From JAACFF01 sp963807975 (lineage in GTDB: Bacteria > Chloroflexota > Anaerolineae > Promineifilales > Promineifilaceae), in assembly GCA_963807975.1 (NCBI GenBank), contig CAWEDV010000001.1:1426001-1490000 (forward strand): a stretch of 64,000 bases of DNA, read 5' to 3'. Each line of letters opens with the position of its first letter. Position 1 is the stretch's first letter. Shown here one piece after another: positions 1 through 8,896 of this stretch. A program made the position numbers and the translations under genes. Below the pieces are notes generated by a model that did not search any database, was not told the origin of the DNA, and was given only the letters and a program-made list of their open reading frames with translations.

Positions 1-94
1 GATTGGTTCAATTCCAATCAGACTGAACCAACCTCGGTCAACTTAATATGCAAAGCGCCTCCCCCAACATCTCGATTTATTGGCCAGGTGCCAG

Positions 95-1015
95 TTACGG
101 AGCGGTAACGGTAATCGTTTCGGTCGCGCCTTTGGTCAGGCCTTTCGTAAGCTGCGCTGCAGGACCATTGGTAACACCGCTGAAACTCACCTCGGCGATC
201 ATGGGCGCCATGACACCTTCATTCTGAACATTGATGGCCACAGTATTGCTGCCGCTATTCAATGAAATGGGGAAGGTCACATGACGACCTTGGGTCGTAT
301 ACTGGTTTAATACACGCACCCCGTTGACATCTACGTTAATAATATCCCCATCAACAAACTGGGGATCGCGCAGCGTCAAATTGATGGTGTTGCTGTTCAC
401 AGTGATGTTTTGCAGGCTGCCGCCGACATCGCTGTCAGCCTGGACTAGCATGGACTGCTCTACCCAAACTTTGTCATTGGCCGCCCAAAGGGTCCAATTG
501 TTGGAGTCGTTATAAACTGGCCAACTCCCTTGTTGTGGGTTGTCCATCACATTACCAAATATCTCCACACGGTTCGCATTTTCCGTCGTCCAGTTGAGAT
601 AATAGCGTACGCCACCTTCAATTGCGCTTGCCGATGGCACTTGAGCGAAGAAATAGACGATGACCGGCGCCGCCTGCGGAGCCTCGGTCGCGTTGATGCG
701 CTCACCGGAACCAACAGCCTGACCAACGGCCGTGGCTGTGGCCCGCGCCGCAACAACGGTACTTTTGGCAGCATCGACATTTGCCGGAGAGAGCGTGGCA
801 TAACCAGCAGCAGCCGCAGAGGTCGCCACCGCAGCAATCTGTTCATCAGGAAGCGCTTCAATCGTCGTCGACAGATTGGCTAATTGCGATGATGACATAT
901 TATCGACTGTTGCCACAGCCTCCTGCACTTGGGCAGGCGAAAGCCCACATGCAGCCAAGACGACAACAGCGGTCAGCAAGAATAATAGAAATACGATTCT
1001 GTTTTGATTTTTCAT
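95..1015 (-). CDS. Secreted lipoprotein of unknown function
   Basis: A 306-residue protein with a type II signal peptide: a short charged start, a hydrophobic stretch and the lipobox LAAC with Cys23, so it should be lipid-anchored outside the membrane. Residues about 27-110 are Ala/Thr/Val-rich and probably helical. The rest is beta-rich in two parts. The first part (about 115-205) has Trp/Asn/Tyr-rich strands. The second (about 215-285) has a pattern of the type GDxINVxVNGVRV followed by GSNTVAINVQNEG, as in secreted beta-sandwich domains. No catalytic motif is visible. It is divergent from the next lipoprotein gene. A purine-rich stretch with AGGTAGG precedes the ATG. I see its class (lipoprotein) with confidence but cannot assign a function. 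Confidence 0.8.
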   Translation of the reverse strand: MKNQNRIVFLLFLLTAVVVLAACGLSPAQVQEAVATVDNMSSSQLANLSTTIEALPDEQIAAVATSAAAAGYATLSPANVDAAKSTVVAARATATAVGQAVGSGERINATEAPQAAPVIVYFFAQVPSASAIEGGVRYYLNWTTENANRVEIFGNVMDNPQQGSWPVYNDSNNWTLWAANDKVWVEQSMLVQADSDVGGSLQNITVNSNTINLTLRDPQFVDGDIINVDVNGVRVLNQYTTQGRHVTFPISLNSGSNTVAINVQNEGVMAPMIAEVSFSGVTNGPAAQLTKGLTKGATETITVTAP

Positions 1016-1338
1016 GGTTAATACCTACCTCATCCCTTTTTGGAAAATGGCTCCTACACTCAGGCATCAATTGTTAACAACATTGCTTTACTTGGCAAAT
1101 AGTGAGCCATGTGGTTCATCTACTCCCCACCTAACGTGAATACAAGATGAGAAGCGGAACATGCAAAACTATGTGCGCGTCCTTACACCTGACAAAATGG
1201 TACCGGAAATCCCGCTGCCGGCTTAAATTGAATTGAAGATGGAAACGTCAGCAATCTCCTTGCCCAGGAGAAAACATAAGGTACGATACTTATCATGTGT
1301 ATGGTAAGTCATCGCATCAACATAGAGAGGAATGGAAT
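1016..1338. other. Intergenic region between divergent lipoprotein genes
   Basis: This roughly 320-base stretch separates two divergently transcribed lipoprotein genes and must hold both promoters. On the minus strand TTGCCA is followed about 17 bases later by AACAAT near 1070-1095, a weak promoter candidate for the left gene. I see no convincing consensus promoter for the right gene, and no RNA gene or repeat. Confidence 0.4.
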
Positions 1339-4044
1339 ATGAAGAACCGAATGATCATTGTCAGCTTGCTCCTAATTTCGGCGAACCTCATACTCGCCGC
1401 CTGTGGGCCCGCGCCAGAAGCTGAGCCAGAGACAGTCGAAAAAACCATTTACGTAGGGCCTGAACTAGTAGACTGTGTGGGAGTCGCTCCCCAGCAGTGT
1501 ATGCAGGTCAAAGAAGACCCTCTTGGCGAATATACGCTGTTCTATGACCAGATTGAAGGCTTTAATCATGAAGAAGGGTACGAGTACGAGCTGATTGTGC
1601 GCGAAGAGAACATCGCGAACCCACCGCAGGATTCTTCTTCAATCAAGTGGGTCTTGGTCGAAGAAGTCAGCAAAACCGCGGTCACTGCAAATGAGTCTGG
1701 TGATACCGATGCGGCTGAATCCGCCGAATTGGTCGAAGCCGCGGCAGAAGGTGAGATTTTGACCGTATTTGTGGGTCCGGAACTGGTCGATTGTGTGGGC
1801 GTCGCCCCACAGACCTGCCTGCAGGTCAAAACGGATCCAGACCATGATTACACGCTCTTTTATGACAATGTCGAAGGTTTCGAATATGAACCAGGGTATG
1901 AATATGAGCTGCGAGTGCTGATTGAACCGGTCGAAGATCCACCGGCAGATGCTTCGACCTTGAAATACACCCTGATTGAAGAAGTTAACAAGACACCTGT
2001 TGAGGTACCAATCGCAGGCGAAACAGAAGAAATACCTTCTGCGGAGGTCACACTGGAAGGGACGACCTGGACGCTGTTGTCCATAGTTACGTCTGACGGA
2101 AATAGTTATGAGGTCCTGCCCGATACCCGTGTAACTGCCGAATTCAATAATGGCCAGATTTCTGGTACTGCGGGCTGTAACAACTATTTCGGCAGCTATG
2201 AAACTGATGGCAGCTCACTGACTATCGGGCCCGGAGGTAGCACGATGAAGGCATGTGTTCCAAAGATCATGCTCCAGGAAACAGCTTTCCTGGCTACATT
2301 AAGCTCCGTTGCGTCCTATGAAATCATCGAAGGTCAGCTGCATCTGCAAGATGTTAATGGACAACCCATTCTCCTATATGCTGTGGAAGAATCGCTGTCC
2401 CTAAGCAGTGGCATCTGGAACTTAATCAGCTTCAACAACGGCCAAGAAGCGATGGTTTCAGTGATCATTGGCTCGGAAGTTACTGCCAGATTCAGCGAGG
2501 ATGGTGTCCTCTCCGGATCGGCCGGCTGCAATCGCTACAGCGGTGGTTATGAAATAGAAGGTGACACAATCACCATCGGCAATCTGGCCAACACCGAAAT
2601 GTTCTGCGGCTCTCCGGAAGGTGTGATGGAACAGGAAATGCAGTATTTGACCGCGCTGCAAAATGCAGCCGTTTATCACATCGACGGAACCCGCTTGGAA
2701 ATTCGGGATGCCAATGGCTCAGGCGTTGCCTATTACGAGGCCGCGGAAGCAACTGACTTGTCCGGAATAACCTGGAATTTACTGTTCCACAACAACGGCA
2801 GAGGTGGCATGGTTTCCACCATCATCGACACCCAGATCACGGCCGTTTTTGATGAAGAGGGTGTTTTAACCGGATCTGCCGGTTGCAACAATTACACCGC
2901 CGCTTATGAAACCGATGACCAGCAAATAACGATCGGACCTGCGGCATCGACCCGTATGTTCTGCGCCGAACCAGAAGGGATCATGGAACAGGAAGCTCAA
3001 TATCTGGCGGCTTTGGAAAATGCGGCTGTATACTTAATCGAGGGAAATGGGTTGGAAATCCGCGATGCCGAAGGTTCCGGCGTTGCCTCTTATGAGGTGC
3101 TCGAGGAAAGCGCCGCCACAGGTGAAGAGGTAGCCGAGATTGATAACGCCGTGCCGGAAACCCCTGAAGCTGTAGAATCCAGCGCAGACACAGCTGGCGA
3201 AGCAGCCGCTAGCGCAGAAGCAGCGGAGGAAATCGTTGATGCAGTGGCCAATGCCAGTTACCCCCTTGATTACACCGGTACAGGCACCATTCAACTCGCG
3301 AATGGTTCATACAGCGAACCGGCAGCCGAAGATTCGGCAGCCGAAATCACGACCAGCCTAACCGATCATATCGCTGTGGGACAGCTTTCCAATGGGCAAA
3401 ACATTGTTGCTGTAATTCTGACCACGCAGACAGGTGGCACAGGGACATTTTATGATTTAGTCGTCATAAACGAGCAGGATGGATTGTTGACCAATCCCGC
3501 GGCTATCTACCTAGGCGACCGGATTGTGGTCAACAGTCTGGATATTGAAAATGGGCAGATCGTAGTCGACATGGTTGTTCAAGGTCCTGAAGATCCATTC
3601 TGCTGTCCAACTGAACACGAGATCCAGATCTATGAGCTGCAAAACGGCACCATGGTACAGGTTTCCAGTGAAGTCCAGGGCACGGTAGAACCCCAAACTG
3701 AAGCGGTACCCGAGATCGCCAATATCCTCTGGAAATGGCAAGAGCTGGTCACACCTGTAGAACAAATCACCATTGACAGCCCAGATAACTACACCGTCAA
3801 ATTCAAAGAGGATGGCTTGGTCGATATTTCCGCCGACTGCAATGTCGGCAGCGGCACTTATGAGCTAGATGGGAGCAATATATCCATAAACGTCACGGCC
3901 ACAACTTTGGCGCTGTGTGACGAAGGTTCATACGGCGATCTTTTCTTCCGCAGCCTTGATAACGTCGCTATTTACTTCATGGATGGTGAAAACCTGATGA
4001 TGGACCAAGTCGCCGATGCAGGCACGATGCGCTTTTTTGAATAA
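1339..4044 (+). CDS. DUF4377/META multidomain lipoprotein
   Basis: A lipoprotein of 901 residues. The ATG at 1339 is preferred over an in-frame ATG at 1297 because it puts a signal peptide with lipobox LAAC (Cys22) at the N-terminus and has GAGAGG about 8 bases upstream. Two copies of the DUF4377 domain (about 36-106 and 140-212) share the motif YVGPELVDCVGVAPQ or a close variant. Three META/HslJ-like domains follow (about 239-350, 355-470, 474-585), each with the AGCNxY signature and a later conserved Cys. After an acidic Ala/Glu linker comes a domain (about 639-770) with GTGTFYDLVV and DRIVVNSLDI, then a degenerate META-like domain (794-901). META domains occur in HslJ-type heat-shock/novobiocin-resistance lipoproteins; the role here is unknown. 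A hairpin terminator follows. Confidence 0.88.
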   Translation: MKNRMIIVSLLLISANLILAACGPAPEAEPETVEKTIYVGPELVDCVGVAPQQCMQVKEDPLGEYTLFYDQIEGFNHEEGYEYELIVREENIANPPQDSSSIKWVLVEEVSKTAVTANESGDTDAAESAELVEAAAEGEILTVFVGPELVDCVGVAPQTCLQVKTDPDHDYTLFYDNVEGFEYEPGYEYELRVLIEPVEDPPADASTLKYTLIEEVNKTPVEVPIAGETEEIPSAEVTLEGTTWTLLSIVTSDGNSYEVLPDTRVTAEFNNGQISGTAGCNNYFGSYETDGSSLTIGPGGSTMKACVPKIMLQETAFLATLSSVASYEIIEGQLHLQDVNGQPILLYAVEESLSLSSGIWNLISFNNGQEAMVSVIIGSEVTARFSEDGVLSGSAGCNRYSGGYEIEGDTITIGNLANTEMFCGSPEGVMEQEMQYLTALQNAAVYHIDGTRLEIRDANGSGVAYYEAAEATDLSGITWNLLFHNNGRGGMVSTIIDTQITAVFDEEGVLTGSAGCNNYTAAYETDDQQITIGPAASTRMFCAEPEGIMEQEAQYLAALENAAVYLIEGNGLEIRDAEGSGVASYEVLEESAATGEEVAEIDNAVPETPEAVESSADTAGEAAASAEAAEEIVDAVANASYPLDYTGTGTIQLANGSYSEPAAEDSAAEITTSLTDHIAVGQLSNGQNIVAVILTTQTGGTGTFYDLVVINEQDGLLTNPAAIYLGDRIVVNSLDIENGQIVVDMVVQGPEDPFCCPTEHEIQIYELQNGTMVQVSSEVQGTVEPQTEAVPEIANILWKWQELVTPVEQITIDSPDNYTVKFKEDGLVDISADCNVGSGTYELDGSNISINVTATTLALCDEGSYGDLFFRSLDNVAIYFMDGENLMMDQVADAGTMRFFE

Positions 4045-4066
4045 CCAATACGCTCGGCAAAGTTGG

Positions 4067-4101
4067 AAACCCCGCCGCATTTCATGCGCGGGGTTTCTTT
4101 T
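4067..4101 (+). terminator. Rho-independent terminator
   Basis: A GC-rich hairpin (AAACCCCG...CGCAT paired with ATGCG...CGGGGTTT, one bulged C, 3-base loop) is followed by TTTCTTTTG. It lies just after the DUF4377/META lipoprotein gene. Confidence 0.85.
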
Positions 4102-4224
4102 GTTCAGCCTTTCGCTCCATGAGCAAGAAAACAGAAACTGTCTTTGACTGTTGCCGCGCGGGATGCGATTCACTATGCTTGATTGGGCTTGATTGAGGCG
4201 CGTTTTTTTGAAAGAAGCAGATTG

Positions 4225-6006
4225 ATGATCAAATTTTTCTTCCGCTCAAAGACTATTTTACTGCTTGCTGTGCTTATTCTCGCTGCCTGCCAACCGGCAG
4301 AAGGCAGCGATGACGAACCGCCAACAATAGAAGCTCAACGAGAGCCCACTTTGGCGCCGACCGAACGCCCAACTGAAGCGCAAACGACTATTACACCAAC
4401 TCCACTCACCCCATCGGTCACCCCCCAACCAGCGACGCCAACGGCACTACCGGAGGCAACTTCGACAACTGCGCCGGATGACCTCTCTCTTACCGCGGAT
4501 CAAGTGCGGTTATATCCGGTTCCATTCATCATTTCCGGGGATCGGGTTACCTTTCAGATCCAGCCCTACGTGCCCGAACAAGTAACCGTGCGTGACGTTG
4601 ACGTCGAAATTTACATCAATGACCAGCTAATCAATGCCGGGAAGCTTAACTCCCGCAACTGGGCCGGTCAAGCGGAAGGCATTTATGATTGGGCCTGGAA
4701 CACGCAGGGGCAATTTGGCGAGCAAACCGTGCGCATCGTCTTGGATGGCCAAGATTTAATCGCAGAAGGTGATCGGAATCCTGATAATAATGAAGCTGTT
4801 TTCACAGTAGATGTACGTGGTGTTGGTCACCGACCTCTGGAAGAACGAGATGCAACCTGGGTTACGGCCGAAACAGATTGCTGCAAAGTGACCATTCTGA
4901 CCCGGACGGCCGCTTACCGTGACCTACCAGAGCTGCTGGAAGAAGTTGAATATGCAGTCGCCCAAGCCGCGATACAGCTTAAAGAAGAACCCAACGAAAA
5001 GATCGAGGTTTTCTTCATCGATAAAACGATCGGTCAAGGTGGATATGCCGGTTCAGAGATGGCCGTAACCTATGTTGACCGCGCTTATGCTGGGGGAAAT
5101 CTACATGAGCTCCTGGTTCACGAAGCTGTACATATTATCGACCGCCAATTTGCCCCACAGCGGATTAAGTTCCTTGCTGAAGGCACTGCCGTTTGGGCCA
5201 CGGGTGGGCATTATAAGCTCGAAGATCTCAACCAACGCGCGGCGGCATTGGCAGCATCAGGCCAATATATGCCCCTGTCCGATCTGGTCGATGAATTCTA
5301 CACAGCACAGCATGAAATTGGCTATTTGCAGGCTGGCGCGTTCGTGACTTACCTGGTCGATCAATTTGGTTATGCGACATTCCGTGAGTTTTATGCTGAT
5401 ACCAATGCCAATGATGCAGCGGCAGATGCAGAAGCTCTGGATCAAAATTTACAGACTTATTACGGCAGCTCTTTGGCCGAGCTTGAGACGGAATGGTTAA
5501 GCTATCTAGGCGCGTTGGTCATCGATCAAACGGATATTGATGATCTCAATACAACTATTCGCTATTACGAGGTTATGCGCGAATATCAGCAAGCATATGA
5601 TCCGACCGCTCATTTCCTGAGCGCCTGGCTGCCAAGCCCACTGGATGTTCAAGCGCACGGCAATCCGGCCGACTTGATCCGCCATCCACAGCAGGAGATT
5701 AACGTTACCCTTGAAGTTATGCTGAAAAATGCCGAGTCAGCACTCAATGCCTTTGACCACGTCCGCGCGAACGTGATCCTGGACAGCATTGAAAGAATTC
5801 TCGCTGAAGATGGAGCGTTTGCGGATCCATTATCGAGCAGCTATTTGGCCATTGTCCGTGTGGCGACCAATTTTGGATATGAGGTCCAGAATATCGATCT
5901 GCAAGGAGATAAGGCCAAGGTATTGGCTACTTCCGCCAGCGGTGTGCGCCTTACCGAACTCGATTTCGAACAGCAGCGCGGGGACTGGATTTTGCTTTCA
6001 AAATGA
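4225..6006 (+). CDS. Lipoprotein with gluzincin-like metallopeptidase domain
   Basis: A lipoprotein of 593 residues from the ATG at 4225, which gives a clean signal peptide with lipobox LAAC (Cys22). An upstream in-frame ATG at 4183 would add 14 residues before the signal and is less likely. A Pro/Thr-rich linker (about 30-90) leads to a beta-sandwich region (about 95-195) that resembles CARDB-type domains. The following domain contains HEAVH (His299, Glu300, His303), an HExxH zinc-binding motif, and downstream LAEG with Glu319, a plausible third ligand. This is the arrangement of the peptidase MA-like gluzincins. The C-terminal region (about 430-593) looks like a helical plus NTF2-like extension. 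Proteolytic activity is inferred from the motif only; the substrate is unknown. Confidence 0.8.
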   Translation: MIKFFFRSKTILLLAVLILAACQPAEGSDDEPPTIEAQREPTLAPTERPTEAQTTITPTPLTPSVTPQPATPTALPEATSTTAPDDLSLTADQVRLYPVPFIISGDRVTFQIQPYVPEQVTVRDVDVEIYINDQLINAGKLNSRNWAGQAEGIYDWAWNTQGQFGEQTVRIVLDGQDLIAEGDRNPDNNEAVFTVDVRGVGHRPLEERDATWVTAETDCCKVTILTRTAAYRDLPELLEEVEYAVAQAAIQLKEEPNEKIEVFFIDKTIGQGGYAGSEMAVTYVDRAYAGGNLHELLVHEAVHIIDRQFAPQRIKFLAEGTAVWATGGHYKLEDLNQRAAALAASGQYMPLSDLVDEFYTAQHEIGYLQAGAFVTYLVDQFGYATFREFYADTNANDAAADAEALDQNLQTYYGSSLAELETEWLSYLGALVIDQTDIDDLNTTIRYYEVMREYQQAYDPTAHFLSAWLPSPLDVQAHGNPADLIRHPQQEINVTLEVMLKNAESALNAFDHVRANVILDSIERILAEDGAFADPLSSSYLAIVRVATNFGYEVQNIDLQGDKAKVLATSASGVRLTELDFEQQRGDWILLSK

Positions 6007-6039
6007 ACGTTGGCAGGGTGTGAACCAAAATTGTTTTTA

Positions 6040-6048
6040 TGCTACAAT
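6040..6048 (+). promoter_or_regulatory. Extended -10 promoter element
   Basis: TGCTACAAT (TG-N-TACAAT) lies about 90 bases upstream of the DUF151 nuclease gene. No good -35 hexamer is visible at 16-18 bases, as is common for extended -10 promoters. Confidence 0.5.
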
Positions 6049-6138
6049 GGCCCCACGTTCCGCCGATTGGCGAGAAGATAAAATCGTGGCGGCGGTTAAA
6101 CGCGCGTCATCTGATTGGCAATTGCACAGAGGTTTCAC

Positions 6139-6654
6139 ATGATCGAAGTCGTAATCGATAGCATTCGCATCAGCTTGGTTTCACAACACCGAATTGTGCT
6201 GTTAAAAGAGATTGATGGCGATCGTCAACTACCGATTTGGATCGGTCCTTGTGAAGCGGATGCTATTACGATCGAGTTGCAAGATGTCAAGGTTGCCCGA
6301 CCATTAACGGCCGACCTTGTGAATCTGGTAACGAAAGAATTGGGTGGCGAAATAGCCCACGTCTTGATCAGAGAGCTCTCGGAACAGGTGTTCCACGCCA
6401 GCCTGTTCATTGAAGCGGGCGAACAGACGTATGAGATCGACTGTCGTCCATCAGACGCCATTGCACTTGCCGTTCGTGCCAAGGTGCCTATCCTGGTCAA
6501 TGAAGCAGTGATTGAAGAAGCGGGCGTTCAGCCAGAACCAGACCTGATGAGTGAAGCAGAAACCCCTGCTGCAGACGAAGAAGTAGGGAATCTGGATGCC
6601 TTCAGCGATTTCCTAGACACACTCGATTTTGAGGATTTTGAAGGAGATAGCTGA
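6139..6654 (+). CDS. DUF151 bifunctional nuclease family protein
   Basis: A 171-residue protein. The ATG at 6139 (MIEVVIDSIR) is chosen because AGAGG lies 6 bases upstream and because family members begin this way. The first 140 residues match the bifunctional nuclease domain (DUF151): LPIWIGPCEADAI near the N-terminus and the conserved segment YEIDCRPSDAIALAVR. Members of the family have been described with DNase and RNase activity. The last 35 residues are acidic and low-complexity. It is followed 137 bases later by dnaB and may be co-expressed with the replication genes. Confidence 0.88.
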   Translation: MIEVVIDSIRISLVSQHRIVLLKEIDGDRQLPIWIGPCEADAITIELQDVKVARPLTADLVNLVTKELGGEIAHVLIRELSEQVFHASLFIEAGEQTYEIDCRPSDAIALAVRAKVPILVNEAVIEEAGVQPEPDLMSEAETPAADEEVGNLDAFSDFLDTLDFEDFEGDS

Positions 6655-6791
6655 AAATAGGCAAGGCATTTGCTAATCCTCTTCCACTCAGAATTGTCAA
6701 AAGACGTGAAACGCGAGTGTAGCTTGTGTTTCACGTTTTCCATTGTAACGGAGTCAAATAAGCCTCTAAGGGCACCAATTTCTGGAATATC

Positions 6792-8129
6792 ATGAGCGAA
6801 ATCGAACGCCTGCCCCCTCACAGCACCGAAGCGGAAGAAGCCGTTCTAGGCTCGCTGCTCATTGATCCTGATGCGATATTTGAAGTCGCCAGTTTTTTGC
6901 GTCCGGAAGCCTTTTACCGCGTCGCCAATCGTTGGATCTATGATTCGATTTTAGCGCTTTCGGAACGGCGCGAACCCATTGATTTCATCACCTTAACCGA
7001 GGAGCTGCGGCGTCGAGAGCAACTTGAAGAAGTCGGCGGTGAAGCATATCTCATTGGCTTGCTGAACGTCGTGCCCACGTCGATTAACGCACGCTCTTAT
7101 GCACAAGTTGTCGAGGCGGCATCGACCAGGCGCAAACTGATATCAGCGGCGGGAACCATCGCCAACCTGGCCTATAATGAGGCCGAGGATATCTCCGTGG
7201 TCATCGACCGTTCGGAGCAAACCTTGTTCGGCGTCAGTGAAGAGCGCACGACCCGCGATCTCGTCCCTGTTAAACAGATTACGCGCACCTACCTGGAACG
7301 GGTCGAGGAACTGAACAGACGGGGTGATGATGTCATCGGCGTTCCCACAGGCTTCAAGGATCTTGACCGTCTATTGGGAGGTCTGAATCGTTCCGACTTA
7401 GTCATCGTCGCCGCCAGGCCGGGCATGGGTAAGACAAGTCTGCAAAATGCGATGGCCCTGACTGCCGCGCGGCGTTATAACAAGCGCGTGGCGCTATTCA
7501 ATTTGGAAATGTCTGGTGAACAGTTGGTACAGCGTATGATTTCGGCCGAGACGCGCATAGATTCGCAGCGTCTGCGGCGAGGTAATCTGGCAGAACAGGA
7601 ATGGCCGATCTTTATGCAAGCAATAGGTCGTTTATCTGAAACGAGCATCTTTATCGATGATACGCCGTCGATCACACCCATGCAGCTGCGCACAAAATGC
7701 CGCCGTCTTTACGCCGAGCACGGCATCGACCTGATCATGATTGACTACTTGCAGCTGATGAATTCTGAGTTTAGAACGGCCAACCGCGTGCAGGAGATCA
7801 GCGATATCTCGCGCGGCTTAAAGACTTTGGCCCGCGAATTGGATGTCCCTGTCGTCGCCGCGGCGCAGTTGAGCCGTGCTGTAGAAAGCCGGCAGGACAA
7901 ACGGCCGATGCTCTCTGATTTACGTGACAGCGGCAGCATCGAACAGGATGCGGACGTCGTGATGTTCATTTACCGGGATGAATATTATAATGAGGATACG
8001 GAACGGCCGAATATTGCCGAAATAAACATAGCCAAACATCGTAATGGCCCTACGGGCTCCGTGGACCTGTTTTGGCATGGCAAACTGGCCACCTTTAGGA
8101 ATCTTCAGAGTTCAGAAGTTGATTTATAG
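6792..8129 (+). CDS. dnaB: Replicative DNA helicase DnaB
   Basis: A 445-residue replicative helicase, the usual length. The N-terminal helical domain begins LPPHSTEAEEAVLGSLL, and after the linker comes the RecA-like hexameric core. Walker A is ARPGMGKTS (about residues 208-216) and Walker B is LIMIDYLQLM (about 314-323). The C-terminal motif SGSIEQDADVVMFIYRDEYY is typical. The protein unwinds DNA at the replication fork as a ring hexamer. No intein is present. The next genes are a DnaD-like protein and a helicase-loader-like ATPase, which supports a helicase-loading gene cluster. Confidence 0.97.
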   Translation: MSEIERLPPHSTEAEEAVLGSLLIDPDAIFEVASFLRPEAFYRVANRWIYDSILALSERREPIDFITLTEELRRREQLEEVGGEAYLIGLLNVVPTSINARSYAQVVEAASTRRKLISAAGTIANLAYNEAEDISVVIDRSEQTLFGVSEERTTRDLVPVKQITRTYLERVEELNRRGDDVIGVPTGFKDLDRLLGGLNRSDLVIVAARPGMGKTSLQNAMALTAARRYNKRVALFNLEMSGEQLVQRMISAETRIDSQRLRRGNLAEQEWPIFMQAIGRLSETSIFIDDTPSITPMQLRTKCRRLYAEHGIDLIMIDYLQLMNSEFRTANRVQEISDISRGLKTLARELDVPVVAAAQLSRAVESRQDKRPMLSDLRDSGSIEQDADVVMFIYRDEYYNEDTERPNIAEINIAKHRNGPTGSVDLFWHGKLATFRNLQSSEVDL

Positions 8130-8175
8130 CAGCGGCTTCCTTAATATGATCCGAAGGCACTGCCCGCGGTGAAAT

Positions 8176-8184
8176 TGGTACAAT
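8176..8184 (+). promoter_or_regulatory. Extended -10 element overlapping a start codon
   Basis: TGGTACAAT overlaps the ATG of the DnaD-like gene. If functional, transcription would begin inside the gene, so it may serve only the downstream loader gene or be fortuitous. Confidence 0.25.
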
Positions 8185-8896
8185 GAAAGGGTTCCCAGGT
8201 TTTCCATCAGGTAAACAACGAATAACGCAGGTCCCCAGCTTGTTTTTTAGCGATCTGCTCCCGGTCATCGATGATCTTGCGGAGTTAAAAGTAACGATCT
8301 ACGCCTTTTGGGCTTTGAGCCAGCAAGATGGAAAAGTCCGTTTTTTGCGGCTGACGGATTTTCTTAACGATCCGGTCTTCATCAATGGTCTGGGTCCTAC
8401 AAGCAGTCTTGCCTCCCAAGCATTGATCGCTGCCCTGGAAAGAGCCGTAGCGCGCGGCACGTTCCTCCATATTGAGGTGGAGGGCGCCGATGGTCATTTG
8501 GACCTCTATTTTCTTAATTCGGAACGGGGACGAGCAGCGGTTGAGGGTATTACCAAGGGAGAGTGGCGCCCTTGGCCGGACGAAGAAGAACCGATCACGC
8601 TGCTTGTGGAACGGCCGAACATCTTTGTCCTTTACGAGCAGAATATTGGCGCCCTTACGCCGCTCATTGCCGATGAACTACGTGACGCCGAACAAAACTA
8701 CCCAGTATCCTGGATTGAAGAGGCGATCAAAATCGCGGTAGAGAACAATGTGCGCCGCTGGCGCTACATCTCCGCCATTCTAGAAAAATGGCGCGAACAC
8801 GGTAAACAGGAGCAAGATGGAATCAGTCGGCGAGATACTAAGAAACAGCTACGAGAGCAAATCCCTAAAGAATACGAAGATATCGTCAAACGCTAG
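8183..8896 (+). CDS. DnaD-like replication protein
   Basis: A 237-residue protein. The N-terminal segment (GFPSGKQR, then FFSDLLPVIDDLAELKVT) is a winged-helix-like region typical of a DnaD-related family. The C-terminal region (about 175-215) carries the DnaD/DnaB2 pattern with WIEEAIKIAVENN, then WRYISAILEKW. In Firmicutes DnaD helps to remodel DNA and to recruit the helicase loader. The position between dnaB and a loader-like ATPase fits that role. The start at 8183 keeps the conserved N-terminal GFP-GK motif. The gene overlaps the next one by about 80 bases if the strong ribosome-binding site at 8808 is used. Confidence 0.8.
   Translation: MKGFPGFPSGKQRITQVPSLFFSDLLPVIDDLAELKVTIYAFWALSQQDGKVRFLRLTDFLNDPVFINGLGPTSSLASQALIAALERAVARGTFLHIEVEGADGHLDLYFLNSERGRAAVEGITKGEWRPWPDEEEPITLLVERPNIFVLYEQNIGALTPLIADELRDAEQNYPVSWIEEAIKIAVENNVRRWRYISAILEKWREHGKQEQDGISRRDTKKQLREQIPKEYEDIVKR

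Noticed and set aside
4..32. Sequence at the left edge resembling a tRNA T-arm (ATTGG-TTCAATT-CCAAT).
   Set aside because: The following bases do not give a believable acceptor stem and CCA end, and the same bases also pair as TTGGTTCA/TGAACCAA. The rest would lie outside the window, so no tRNA can be supported.
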